41,390 nucleotides of DNA, from positions 1-41,390 of the forward strand of contig NZ_JYNH01000024.1 of NCBI RefSeq assembly GCF_000960765.1. The letters are read 5' to 3'. Below, piece by piece: positions 8,648 to 16,484 of this stretch. Position numbers and translations under genes: made by a program. Under the pieces are notes generated by a model. It was given only the letters and a program-made list of their open reading frames with translations, had not been told where the DNA came from and ran no database searches. Source of the DNA: Desulfosporosinus sp. I2 (GTDB lineage Bacteria; Bacillota; Desulfitobacteriia; Desulfitobacteriales; Desulfitobacteriaceae). Numbering within the stretch: the first letter of the stretch is position 1; every line of letters starts with the position of its first letter.

Positions 8648-9898
8648 GTGGGAGTTTTGGCAGACGTATATGAAATGCTCAACACGTGTAACAAGTGTGG
8701 TGGTTGCCATACAGCCTGTAAGACCTATAAATTGACTGGGTCAGAGGAAATGTCTACACGCGGAAGAATCCAGCTCATCAAAGCTGTCGCCGATGGGAAA
8801 TTAGAACCTAATCAAGAGTATGAAGATGCTATCATGAGCTGTCTGTTGTGTGGAGAATGTGCAGTCACTTGCCCAAACGGTGTACATGGTAATGAACTCG
8901 TCATGGCTGCGCGGCGAGATCTAAAACTAAGAAAAGGAATCAAGCCATTTGCTAAGTCTTTTGCTTTAAATACTTTAGCAAGTCCGAAGAGGTTGGGTAT
9001 GGGATTCAGTCTTTTCAAAGGAGTGGGCAAAAGTGTCCTCAATAAAATTGATGGACTGGACTATTTTCGCGGTATTGATATTCGAAACTTCCCTACTGCC
9101 AAAAAACCATTTTTGGAGCAGGTCCCAGAGAAGATTACGGTGCAACATCCAAAGCATAAAGTCGGATTTTATGTGGGCTGTTTTCTCAATTACTCCTTAG
9201 ACCAAACCGCTCATTCTGTTGTTAAAGTGTTAACGAAAAATGACTGTGAAGTTATTATTCCAAAAGATCAAGTGTGCTGCGGTCTTCCGCAATATGCTTA
9301 TGGTGACTTCGAAACAGCGAAAAGAAACGCCCGCATAACTATTGATACCTTTTTAGATAAGTATAGCGATGCCGAAGTTGTTCTCACTGCCTGTGCGTCC
9401 TGTGCTGCGATGCTTAGACATGATTATCTAACGCTCTTTGCCGATGAGCCGTCGTATCTTTCAAAAGTTAAATTATTTTCTGAAAAAGTGGTAGAATTTT
9501 CAGAATATATGGCAAAGATTGGTGTCGATCAGAGCAAACTTCATAATTCAAGTCCTCTAACAATCACCTATCATGATCCTTGCCACATGGTTCGGGGTCT
9601 TAAGGTAACAAAGCAGCCTCGGCAATTGTTGCAAATGATTCCTCGGGTTGAATATAAGGAAATGTTTGAAGCCAACCGTTGTTGCGGGGCAGCCGGTTTA
9701 ATACAAGCCTTCTATCATGAGGTATCAACAGATATCACAGTTCAGAAGACACAAAACATCAAGGATACCAATGCAGATTTGGTGGCTACAAGTTGCCCGG
9801 CTTGCATGTTGAGACTTCAAGGTGGCATAAACAAAGCCGGTCAAAAACAAAAGGTTATGCATGTTGCCGATGTAATAGCCAACGCTTACGAAGACTAA
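8648..9898 (+). CDS. glcF: GlcF-like iron-sulfur subunit of glycolate oxidase
   Basis: This 416-residue protein has two N-terminal [4Fe-4S] motifs (C14, C17, C20, C24 and C65, C68, C71, C75). Two CCG-type domains follow, with CCGLPQ, CASC, HDPCH, RCCGAAG and SCPAC. This is the GlcF/heterodisulfide-reductase-D architecture that takes electrons from FAD-dependent glycolate or lactate oxidase subunits to a membrane carrier. It starts with GTG behind GAGGGGG. Two FAD subunits follow, though with F first rather than D-E-F. Lactate is an alternative substrate, but the downstream malyl-CoA genes favour glycolate. Confidence 0.85.
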   Translation: MGVLADVYEMLNTCNKCGGCHTACKTYKLTGSEEMSTRGRIQLIKAVADGKLEPNQEYEDAIMSCLLCGECAVTCPNGVHGNELVMAARRDLKLRKGIKPFAKSFALNTLASPKRLGMGFSLFKGVGKSVLNKIDGLDYFRGIDIRNFPTAKKPFLEQVPEKITVQHPKHKVGFYVGCFLNYSLDQTAHSVVKVLTKNDCEVIIPKDQVCCGLPQYAYGDFETAKRNARITIDTFLDKYSDAEVVLTACASCAAMLRHDYLTLFADEPSYLSKVKLFSEKVVEFSEYMAKIGVDQSKLHNSSPLTITYHDPCHMVRGLKVTKQPRQLLQMIPRVEYKEMFEANRCCGAAGLIQAFYHEVSTDITVQKTQNIKDTNADLVATSCPACMLRLQGGINKAGQKQKVMHVADVIANAYED

Positions 9899-10036
9899 TT
9901 GAACGTAAGAATTACATTAACTTTGTATAGGGTCTGACCATTACAACTCATCATGGTCTGGCCGAAAATCGAAAAATTCCCTTTGCGGAACATGCTGACC
10001 GCAAGTTCTAGTAAATGAGTGGAAGGGCGGGTAGTC

Positions 10037-11341
10037 ATGAGTAACGTCAATATCAGTAAGCTAAAAGGGATTGTCGGTGATGCCAATGTCATCGATTCCC
10101 TTTCCGAAATGGCTAAATATCTAAAAGGTCAAGGTAAGCCTGTAGTCGTCGTCTTACCTGGGAATACTTCTGAAGTTTCGAGTATCGTCAAACTGGCGAA
10201 TGAGCAGAATGTGAAATTAGCAGTAGGCGGGGCAGTCGTCAATACCCAGGGGATTACGGGTGGGATCGCGATGGTTATGTCCCGGATGAACCAGATTTTA
10301 GAAATGGATCATCTAAACCTTGTGGCGGTCGTCGAACCAGGAGTTCTTCATAAGGAATTTCTTCTAAAAGTTGCGGAAGCCGGATTAAACTTTCCTCCGG
10401 AGCCCTATGAAGTCGAAACCAGTTCGGTTGGCGGCTGCTTTGCGATTGGGGATTCCGATTCTAAATCCTTTGAATATGGTCCTACCCGGACGTTCCTTTT
10501 GGGATTTGAAATGGTTCTCCCGACCGGGGAAATCCTGGATATCGGAAATAAATGTATTAAGAACGTTTCCGGTTTAGATTTTATCCACTTCGCTGTCGGA
10601 AGCCAAGGAACATTTGGGATTTTCACCAAACTTCTGGTGAAGCTCTTACCTGCACCGGAAGCTAAAAAAGCAGTGATTGGAACGTTCGCATCCATGCATA
10701 AGGCGAATGCAACCTTCAATAACCTGATTAAGCGGAATGTGCTTCCGACCCGGATGAATCTCATCAATGCATCCCTTGCGAAAAATGCCAAACCCGGAAC
10801 GGAAGGGCAACTTGTGATCATTGATTTGCAGGGCTTTAAAGAGTCGGGTAAAAACATCGCGAATGAAGTTGCTGCAGTTCTTACCTTGGGTGGAGGCTCT
10901 GATGTAAAGATCATTGAGGACGAGGTTGAGTATGATCAAGTGATCAATGGTTGGCTTAAAGTTCGCGCCTACCTCAATGCAAAACCGGAGCAAACCGTGG
11001 AGTTTGCGGTTGGCCCGATGAAAATGCCTCAAGCCCTGGCTCAGCTGGAAGCGCTTACCGGAGATCTAGGGGCTTATCCTGGCGTAATTGTCGAAGGACT
11101 TCTCGGATTTGTTGGTTTGGCTCTGCCCGAGGGAACCGATAAACTTGCTTTAGCCAGGAAAGTGAATAAACTGGCGATGTCCCTGGGCGGAAACGTGAAG
11201 GGCCTCTTGGGTCATAAGCTCAAAGCTGAAGTTTACAATGATGCGGAAATGTGGAAGCAAACCACAAGTTTGCTCAGTGAACTGCGTCAACAATTTGACC
11301 CCAAAGGGATTCTCAACCCTGGGGTAAGTCTAGAGGCTTAA
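10037..11341 (+). CDS. glcE: GlcE/GlcD-like FAD-binding oxidoreductase subunit
   Basis: This protein of about 434 residues has an N-terminal PCMH-type FAD domain (VVVLPGNTSEVSSIVKLAN, VVEPGVLHKEF, NFPPEPYEVETSSVGG) and ends with FDPKGILNPG. It lacks the HAGDGN and GEHG histidine motifs present in the next gene, so it is probably the non-catalytic FAD subunit. It is longer than classical GlcE (about 350 residues) and resembles a diverged GlcD copy. The ATG at 10037 is preferred (GGGCGGG 5-6 nt upstream); an in-frame GTG at 10019 lacks a ribosome binding site. Codon use looks slightly more GC-rich than its neighbours by eye. Confidence 0.8.
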   Translation: MSNVNISKLKGIVGDANVIDSLSEMAKYLKGQGKPVVVVLPGNTSEVSSIVKLANEQNVKLAVGGAVVNTQGITGGIAMVMSRMNQILEMDHLNLVAVVEPGVLHKEFLLKVAEAGLNFPPEPYEVETSSVGGCFAIGDSDSKSFEYGPTRTFLLGFEMVLPTGEILDIGNKCIKNVSGLDFIHFAVGSQGTFGIFTKLLVKLLPAPEAKKAVIGTFASMHKANATFNNLIKRNVLPTRMNLINASLAKNAKPGTEGQLVIIDLQGFKESGKNIANEVAAVLTLGGGSDVKIIEDEVEYDQVINGWLKVRAYLNAKPEQTVEFAVGPMKMPQALAQLEALTGDLGAYPGVIVEGLLGFVGLALPEGTDKLALARKVNKLAMSLGGNVKGLLGHKLKAEVYNDAEMWKQTTSLLSELRQQFDPKGILNPGVSLEA

Positions 11342-11359
11342 GAAGAAGGAGGTCTGAAT

Positions 11360-12736
11360 ATGTTAAGCCAAACGGTTGTTAAGCGGCTGAAGGAAATTGT
11401 TGGGGAGAAAAACGTGGTTACAGACAAAGTGGGTCTGTTGACCTATGGTTATGACGGCACGTTATTATCTGGTGAAGCGTTAGGAGTCGTTTCTCCGCAA
11501 ACAACGGAACAAGTCGTTGAAATCGTCAAATTGATGAACGAGCACAATATTAAACTTGTTCCCCGGGGTGCTGGTACGAATGAGAGTGGTGGAACCATTC
11601 CTTCTGAAGAGTCTGTGGTGATTAGCTTTACTAAAATGACTAAAATTCATGAAATAGACACTGAAAACTTTGTAGCAGTCGTTGAGCCTGGAGTGATCAA
11701 TTTTGACCTTCAAGTTGAACTTGAAAAGAAGAAATTCTATTTTCCTCCCGATCCGTCGTCCTTTAAGGCCTCAACAATAGGAGGGAATGTTGGTGAATGC
11801 TCCGGTGGACCGAAATGTTTTAAATATGGGGTTACCCGCGATTATATCTTGGGTCTGGAAGTCGTTCTCCCGAATGGCAAAGTCATTCAAACGGGGGGGC
11901 GTAATTTCCAAAGTGAGCCGGGTTATGATTTAACTCGAATCATTGTTGGCGCGGAAGGAACCCTAGGATTGGTCACCAAAGTTTTCGTCCGTATCATACC
12001 GATACCCAGAGCCAAGAAAACAATGCTGGCTATTTACGATAAAGTTGAAGATGCTTCTCAAACTGTTGCCGATATAGTTGCTGCCGGTATTATTCCGACA
12101 ACCCTGGAATTGATGGATAATTTGCTTATCAATACGACTGAGGATTTTACCCATGCCGGGATTCCCCGTGACGCTGGAGCTGTTCTCATTATTGAGGTTG
12201 ACGGATATCCGGAAGATATGGACGGGCAAGTCAAGACGATTGGTGACATCGCCAAAACAATTGCCAAAGAATTTAAAGTTGCTCAATCGGCAGTTGAAGT
12301 GGATCAAATTTGGACTTCAAGGCGTAGTGCTTTCGGATCTGTTGCTCGCGTTAGACCATCGTATGGTGTTAATGATATTACGGTTCCGAGGAGTAATTTC
12401 CCAAAAGCGATTGGGGGAGTCCTTAAAGTAGCAAAAGATTTTGATGTGACGATCGGAGTTGTGGCCCATGCCGGTGACGGAAATCTTCATCCGCTAATTC
12501 TTTTCGATCAACGGAATAAAGAGGAAACTGAAACCGTCCATGCTGCTGAACAGGCGCTCTGTATGATGGCTCTTGATCTCGAGGGTACAATAAGTGGTGA
12601 GCACGGAATCGGGCTCGTCAAGAAGAAGTATCTTGATAAGGAGTTTACACCCGCTGCTATGGAAGCTTTTAGAAAGATTAAGAGAAGCTTTGATCCGACC
12701 AATCGCTTTAACCCAGGTAAGGTCATCGACCTATAA
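11360..12736 (+). CDS. glcD: GlcD-like FAD-dependent glycolate/D-2-hydroxyacid dehydrogenase
   Basis: This 458-residue flavoprotein has an FAD_binding_4 domain (PRGAGTNESGG, PPDPSSFKASTIGGNVGE) and a complete FAD-oxidase C-terminal domain. The domain includes HAGDGNLHP and SGEHGIGLVKK, whose histidines bind metal and substrate in family members. It is the likely catalytic subunit, oxidising glycolate to glyoxylate and passing electrons to the FeS subunit. It lies 18 nt after the preceding gene with an AAGGAGG ribosome binding site, so the three genes form one transcript. Substrate (glycolate versus D-lactate) is inferred from context. Confidence 0.87.
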   Translation: MLSQTVVKRLKEIVGEKNVVTDKVGLLTYGYDGTLLSGEALGVVSPQTTEQVVEIVKLMNEHNIKLVPRGAGTNESGGTIPSEESVVISFTKMTKIHEIDTENFVAVVEPGVINFDLQVELEKKKFYFPPDPSSFKASTIGGNVGECSGGPKCFKYGVTRDYILGLEVVLPNGKVIQTGGRNFQSEPGYDLTRIIVGAEGTLGLVTKVFVRIIPIPRAKKTMLAIYDKVEDASQTVADIVAAGIIPTTLELMDNLLINTTEDFTHAGIPRDAGAVLIIEVDGYPEDMDGQVKTIGDIAKTIAKEFKVAQSAVEVDQIWTSRRSAFGSVARVRPSYGVNDITVPRSNFPKAIGGVLKVAKDFDVTIGVVAHAGDGNLHPLILFDQRNKEETETVHAAEQALCMMALDLEGTISGEHGIGLVKKKYLDKEFTPAAMEAFRKIKRSFDPTNRFNPGKVIDL

Positions 12737-12773
12737 TTTTTCATTAAAGGATTTCCTTCAAGTGGCTTATGAT

Positions 12774-12806
12774 GCTGCTCTGGTGTTCACACTGGAGCAG
12801 TATTTT
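12774..12806 (+). terminator. Terminator after glcD
   Basis: CTGCTCTGGTG (12775-12785) pairs with CACTGGAGCAG (12790-12800) through 11 bp including two G-U pairs. The loop is TTCA and TATTTT follows. It ends the oxidase transcript. Confidence 0.75.
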
Positions 12807-13027
12807 CCCCAATTAACGCGTATTTTCTGTTTCTAATCTCGGAATTTCCGTTTAATTAATTTTTATACATAGAACGGTATTTCTCATAATAACGGGGATA
12901 AACTATATCGTAGCTTTGCGTGGCCTTCATATGATCGTTTAAAGTTCATGACGCTGCGCTACAGGTGTGATTAATTTCAATGTATCCGAGGGTGAGAATA
13001 CTGACTATTAATTGAAGGAGGGTTACC

Positions 13028-13375
13028 TTGGAAGACAGAGTTTTTCGTCTCAACGAACTGGCCCAGTTTGATGCTAGTGCTCCGCAGAAAGTAATGGTTT
13101 ACCAGACAGATAAGACTTTAGGTGCTATGTGGTGTTTAGAACCAGGGCAAGAGGTGTTTCTCCATCAACATCCTAATGCGGATGATGTGTGGATTTGCCT
13201 GGAGGGAGAGTCGGGTCAATATTTCGCTGGAGAAGGGCAAGAAGTAAACATAAAAAAAGGGATGGCCATTCTTGCTAAAGCAGGGCAAACTCACGGCATG
13301 CGTAATACAGGTAAAGATCGGTTCGTGTTTATTGGAGTTGTTGGTCCAGTACCCGCTGAAACGATTAAGTTATAA
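13028..13375 (+). CDS. Single-domain cupin protein
   Basis: This 115-residue protein is a small beta-barrel cupin. It has the first cupin motif as HQHPNADDVWICLEGES and the second as GMAILAKAGQTHGMRNTG, with His/Glu metal ligands visible. It starts at TTG 13028, 5 nt after GGAGGG (13017-13022); no ATG is nearby. It sits between the two inferred IclR-controlled transcripts behind a terminator, so it needs its own promoter, which I cannot place confidently. A role in sensing or isomerising a small acid of the same pathway is possible but unproven. Confidence 0.8.
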   Translation: MEDRVFRLNELAQFDASAPQKVMVYQTDKTLGAMWCLEPGQEVFLHQHPNADDVWICLEGESGQYFAGEGQEVNIKKGMAILAKAGQTHGMRNTGKDRFVFIGVVGPVPAETIKL

Positions 13376-13406
13376 AATAACTTTGAAAAATTAACTATTT
13401 TTTATA

Positions 13407-13435
13407 TTGACTAATTAGACAATAAGATAGATAAT
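13407..13435 (+). promoter_or_regulatory. Promoter of the CoA-ligase/malyl-CoA operon
   Basis: TTGACT (13407-13412), a 17-nt spacer and GATAAT (13430-13435). The transcript would run through five genes to the terminator at 18771. Confidence 0.7.
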
Positions 13436-13451
13436 AGTATTAAAGCAAAAT

Positions 13452-13492
13452 GAAACTGAGTTTCACATAGTAAAACAAAGTGAATTCGTTTC
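13452..13492. promoter_or_regulatory. IclR-type operator site 3 (before the CoA-ligase operon)
   Basis: GAAAC (13452-13456), 3 nt, GTTTC (13460-13464), 7 nt, AAAAC (13472-13476), 11 nt, GTTTC (13488-13492). It starts 16 nt after the -10 box, the same relative place as at sites 1 and 2. Confidence 0.65.
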
Positions 13493-13756
13493 TGTTGTAA
13501 TTTCAAGAACCCCACAAATACCCAGTAAAAAATGAGCTGCGTAGAAGGGAGGGGAAATTCTCTTTTAATTGATATTTGGTAATTGTTCAGAGCCTTCCCT
13601 TGATTTAGGTTATGACACAGGAGCTTGGCTGAATTTAACTAAGTATCGAAAAGGGAAGGAAAAGTTACCTTCTAAGCAGGAATCAAATTTTGGGTTGGGA
13701 TGATCATTAAGCGACCTAAATAGTTGCAGAAAATTTCATTATGGAAGTGATAACGT

Positions 13757-15025
13757 ATGGCAAAATTTTTAGAGTACCAGGGAAAAGAATGGCTTAGAAA
13801 AGCAGGACTGCCTGTTCCACAAGGCCGCGTAGCTTCTTCTCCTGAAGAAGCCAAAAAGATTGCTGAGGAGATTGGCAAGGCTGTAGCCGTTAAAGGTCAA
13901 GTTCAGGCCGGAGGGCGTGGCAAGGCGGGAATTGTTAAACTGGTTAATACACCTGACGAAGCGGCTGGGGCTGCAACCGAAATTTTTGCTAAGAACGTCA
14001 TGGGAGTACCCGTAAAACAGGTTCTTATCGAGGAAAAACTGGACATTAAAAAAGAGTATTATTGCTCATTTGTTGTTAATGGAGCAAGAGAAGCTCGTTC
14101 TCCAATGCTCATGTTCAGCACTGAGGGCGGCATGGACATCGAAAGTGTCCCGGAAGACTTGCTTTTCAAGGTTAACATCAATCCTATTAACGGTTTACAA
14201 ATTTATGATGCCGTTGATCTCTGTGCTCGGGCTGGAATTCCAGCTCAAGATCTCAGTAAGTTTGCAAGTTTCCTAACCAAACTTTCACAAGCTTACAAAA
14301 AATATGATTGTCAAACCTTAGAGATTAACCCATTCATCATGACAGGTAGCGGTAGCTTGGTTTGCGCGGATTGTAAAATGGAAATTGACAATAGTTCCGT
14401 TGGCCGTCATCCGGAATTTGGAATTTCAATTGCTCGCGATTTACCAGGAGCGCCTACAGAATTGGATCTCATTGGGTGGAGTATCGAAGAAACCGATGCT
14501 CGTGGTACCGGGTTCCTTATGAATATGGGCTATGACGAAGTAAGTCCAGGCTACATTGGCTATCATCCCATAGGCGGCGGTTCAGCGATGATGGGGCTAG
14601 ACGCTCTCAACCAAGTAGGTCTTAAGCCCGCTAACTATGCTGACACCAGTGGTAACCCCGTTGGTTCAAAGATTTATCGCGTTGCCAAGTGTGTTCTATC
14701 TCAGCCAAATATCGACGGCTATTTGCTCGGCGGATTTATGATGGCAAATCAGGAACAGTGGCATCATGCCCATGCTATCGTTAAGGTACTTAGGGAAGTG
14801 CTACCGACACAGAAACCTGGATTACCCTGCGTTCTACTGCTCTGTGGCAACCGGGAAGATGAATCTCTAGAAATTCTTAGGACGGGGCTTGCGGACCTTA
14901 TGACTCCTGACGGCCCGGGCAAGAGAATCGAGATTTATGGCAAAGAGTATGTAACTGATACAAAATTCATAGGACAAAGACTCTTAGCTCTTAGTAATGA
15001 ATACAGAGCCGAAAAAGAATCTTAA
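13757..15025 (+). CDS. mtkA: Malate/succinate-CoA ligase beta subunit (SucC/MtkA-like)
   Basis: This 422-residue ATP-grasp protein matches the SucC family: LEYQGKEWLRKAGLPVP at the start, KGQVQAGGRGKAGIVKLV for nucleotide binding, TLEINPF for metal binding, and IGGGSAMMGLDALN in the ligase domain. The family forms acyl-CoA from acid, CoA and ATP or runs in reverse to make ATP. It is about 30 residues longer than E. coli SucC. With malyl-CoA lyase and malic enzyme downstream it most likely handles malate/malyl-CoA; succinate remains possible. A ferredoxin-like gene separates it from the alpha subunit. Confidence 0.85.
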   Translation: MAKFLEYQGKEWLRKAGLPVPQGRVASSPEEAKKIAEEIGKAVAVKGQVQAGGRGKAGIVKLVNTPDEAAGAATEIFAKNVMGVPVKQVLIEEKLDIKKEYYCSFVVNGAREARSPMLMFSTEGGMDIESVPEDLLFKVNINPINGLQIYDAVDLCARAGIPAQDLSKFASFLTKLSQAYKKYDCQTLEINPFIMTGSGSLVCADCKMEIDNSSVGRHPEFGISIARDLPGAPTELDLIGWSIEETDARGTGFLMNMGYDEVSPGYIGYHPIGGGSAMMGLDALNQVGLKPANYADTSGNPVGSKIYRVAKCVLSQPNIDGYLLGGFMMANQEQWHHAHAIVKVLREVLPTQKPGLPCVLLLCGNREDESLEILRTGLADLMTPDGPGKRIEIYGKEYVTDTKFIGQRLLALSNEYRAEKES

Positions 15026-15035
15026 AGAAAACCCG

Positions 15036-15058
15036 GCTTCGCTGAGCCTTGGCGAAGG
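15036..15058 (+). other. Small hairpin after the beta-subunit gene
   Basis: CTTCGC (15038-15043) pairs with GCGAAG (15052-15057) 13 nt after the stop codon. No T-run follows, so it is unlikely to end transcription. Confidence 0.4.
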
Positions 15059-15085
15059 CGAAACCGTTGGTTGCACTTATGCTCC

Positions 15086-15116
15086 AGAAAGTATGTAACT
15101 GAAAGTTATACTTTCT
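15086..15116 (+). other. Intercistronic hairpin between beta subunit and ferredoxin-like gene
   Basis: AGAAAGTAT (15086-15094) pairs with ATACTTTCT (15108-15116), and inner AACT/AGTT pair around a GAA loop with a 2-nt bulge: about 13 bp in all. There is no T-run, so it could be a processing or stability element in the operon mRNA. Confidence 0.55.
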
Positions 15117-15146
15117 GAAATAGTACAAGGAAAGTAGGGGAAACCT

Positions 15147-15434
15147 ATGCTGGAATTCGCAGAAAAAACTCTGAAAGTCAAAATCGATACCAGCAAGTGT
15201 GATACATGTGAGACTAAGGCATGTGCTGAAGCGTGCAAAAAGTACGCCAGAGGTTTGCTTGGGATTGACGACCAAGGTAGAGCTTCGGTTGCACATCGCG
15301 ATGCGGAAGAAGTTTTGCGTCTCGGAACTGAGTGTTTAGCATGTGAACTCGCTTGTAAGACCAAAGGTAACAACGCCATAACCATTGAGATTCCTGTTAA
15401 AGGTTTGGATGAGTACCTTCAAAAGCGACAATAG
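15147..15434 (+). CDS. Ferredoxin-like iron-sulfur protein inside the CoA-ligase operon
   Basis: This 95-residue protein has seven cysteines in two groups: C18-X2-C21-X4-C26-X3-C30 and C63-X2-C66-X3-C70. The pattern resembles a two-cluster ferredoxin in which the second motif lacks one cysteine, so one [4Fe-4S] cluster plus an incomplete or [3Fe-4S] cluster is plausible. It lies between the two ligase subunits with its own ribosome binding site (GTAGGGG) and is co-transcribed. SucCD and MtkAB enzymes need no iron-sulfur cluster, so it may be an electron carrier or an accessory subunit. The partner is unknown. Confidence 0.75.
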   Translation: MLEFAEKTLKVKIDTSKCDTCETKACAEACKKYARGLLGIDDQGRASVAHRDAEEVLRLGTECLACELACKTKGNNAITIEIPVKGLDEYLQKRQ

Positions 15435-15519
15435 TATTAAGTTATGAAATTAAAGTAAAATCAAGGAACAGCCAAGCGTTAGGTTCCAAACGTAGCAAAA
15501 TGTTAAATGAGGGATAAGA

Positions 15520-16416
15520 ATGGGCATTTTGATCAATAAAAATACAAAGGTAATCGTCCAAGGGATAACGGGCCGTGAAGGATCCGTCCGGACAAAATAC
15601 ATGAAAGAATACGGTACTAAAGTGATCGGTGGAACCAGTCCGGGAAAAGCTGGGGAACTGGTACATGAAGTTCCAGTTTTTAACACCGTCAAAGAGATTG
15701 TTCGTGAGCAAGGCGAAATCGATTTCAGTGTTATCTTTGTACCAGGTAAGATCTTAAAAACAGCTGTTTATGAAGCAGTCGATGCCGGAGTAAAGAATAT
15801 TATTCCTTGCGTTGAGGGTACTCCGATCCACGATATTATGGAAATGATAGCCTATGCCAATTCTAAAGGCTCAAGACTCCTTGGACCTGGATCTATCGGG
15901 ATTATTACACCAGGTGAAGCTGTCGTAGGCTGGCTCGGCGGAAACAAAGAATGGGCCAATAGATTCTTCCAAAAGGGAAGTATCGGGGTTTTCTCCCGTA
16001 GTGGTGGTCAGTCGGGGACTATTCCTTGGTTACTAAGAGAAGGGGGATTTGGAGTAAGTACCGTAATTCATACGGGAACAGAACCAGTCCTTGGGACGTC
16101 CATGGCGGACTTACTTCCATTATTCGAAGCTGACCCAGAAACAAAAGGCGTTGCGGTCTATGCCGAAATTGGCGGTACGCAAGAAGAAGAGTGTGCCGAA
16201 GTTATTGCAGCGGGTCAATTCACGAAACCCTTCGTAGTCTATGTAGCAGGGGCATGGGCACCAGCTGGAATGCGATTCTCTCATGCGTCAAATATTGTTG
16301 AGCGTGGGCGAGGATCCGCTAAGAGTAAAATGGAAGCTATAACTAAGGCTGGAGGATTTGTGGCCGAGACTCCAACCGATATTCCAATTATTTTAAAAGA
16401 GAAGATTAAAGAGTAA
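15520..16416 (+). CDS. mtkB: Malate/succinate-CoA ligase alpha subunit (SucD/MtkB-like)
   Basis: This 298-residue protein has a CoA-binding Rossmann domain (VIVQGITGREGSVRTKYM, GGTSPGKAG). The ligase domain has GVFSRSGGQSGTIPW and an active-site histidine segment (GMRFSHASNIVERG, H255) that takes the phosphoryl group in family members. With the product of the gene at 13757 it should form the ligase that turns malyl-CoA, ADP and phosphate into malate, CoA and ATP. The usual GHAGAI around the histidine is SHASNI here, so it is a diverged branch rather than a textbook SucD. Confidence 0.85.
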   Translation: MGILINKNTKVIVQGITGREGSVRTKYMKEYGTKVIGGTSPGKAGELVHEVPVFNTVKEIVREQGEIDFSVIFVPGKILKTAVYEAVDAGVKNIIPCVEGTPIHDIMEMIAYANSKGSRLLGPGSIGIITPGEAVVGWLGGNKEWANRFFQKGSIGVFSRSGGQSGTIPWLLREGGFGVSTVIHTGTEPVLGTSMADLLPLFEADPETKGVAVYAEIGGTQEEECAEVIAAGQFTKPFVVYVAGAWAPAGMRFSHASNIVERGRGSAKSKMEAITKAGGFVAETPTDIPIILKEKIKE

Positions 16417-16484
16417 GCGCAGAGGTATTCCAAGGGTTAAACCCTTAAAAAAAAATAAAACTAAAATTGTAGGGGGTAATACTA

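Larger units (their letters stand above)
13376..13756 (+). other. Intergenic region with promoter, operator and 315-nt leader
   Basis: This region holds the promoter (13407-13435), operator site 3 (13452-13492) and a leader of about 315 nt. In the leader, CCTTCCCTT (13593-13601) pairs perfectly with AAGGGAAGG (13651-13659) across a 49-nt loop. No known riboswitch class is recognised, and no coding frame with a ribosome binding site is apparent. Confidence 0.6.

Noticed and set aside
10405-11032. Overlapping minus-strand frames within the GlcE-like gene
   Set aside because: They are antisense shadows of a clear FAD-domain protein, with no ribosome binding sites or motifs.
13443-13756. Known riboswitch class in the ligase operon leader
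   Set aside because: I could not match conserved cores of glycine, T-box, TPP, SAM or cobalamin riboswitches; only a simple long-range stem is visible.
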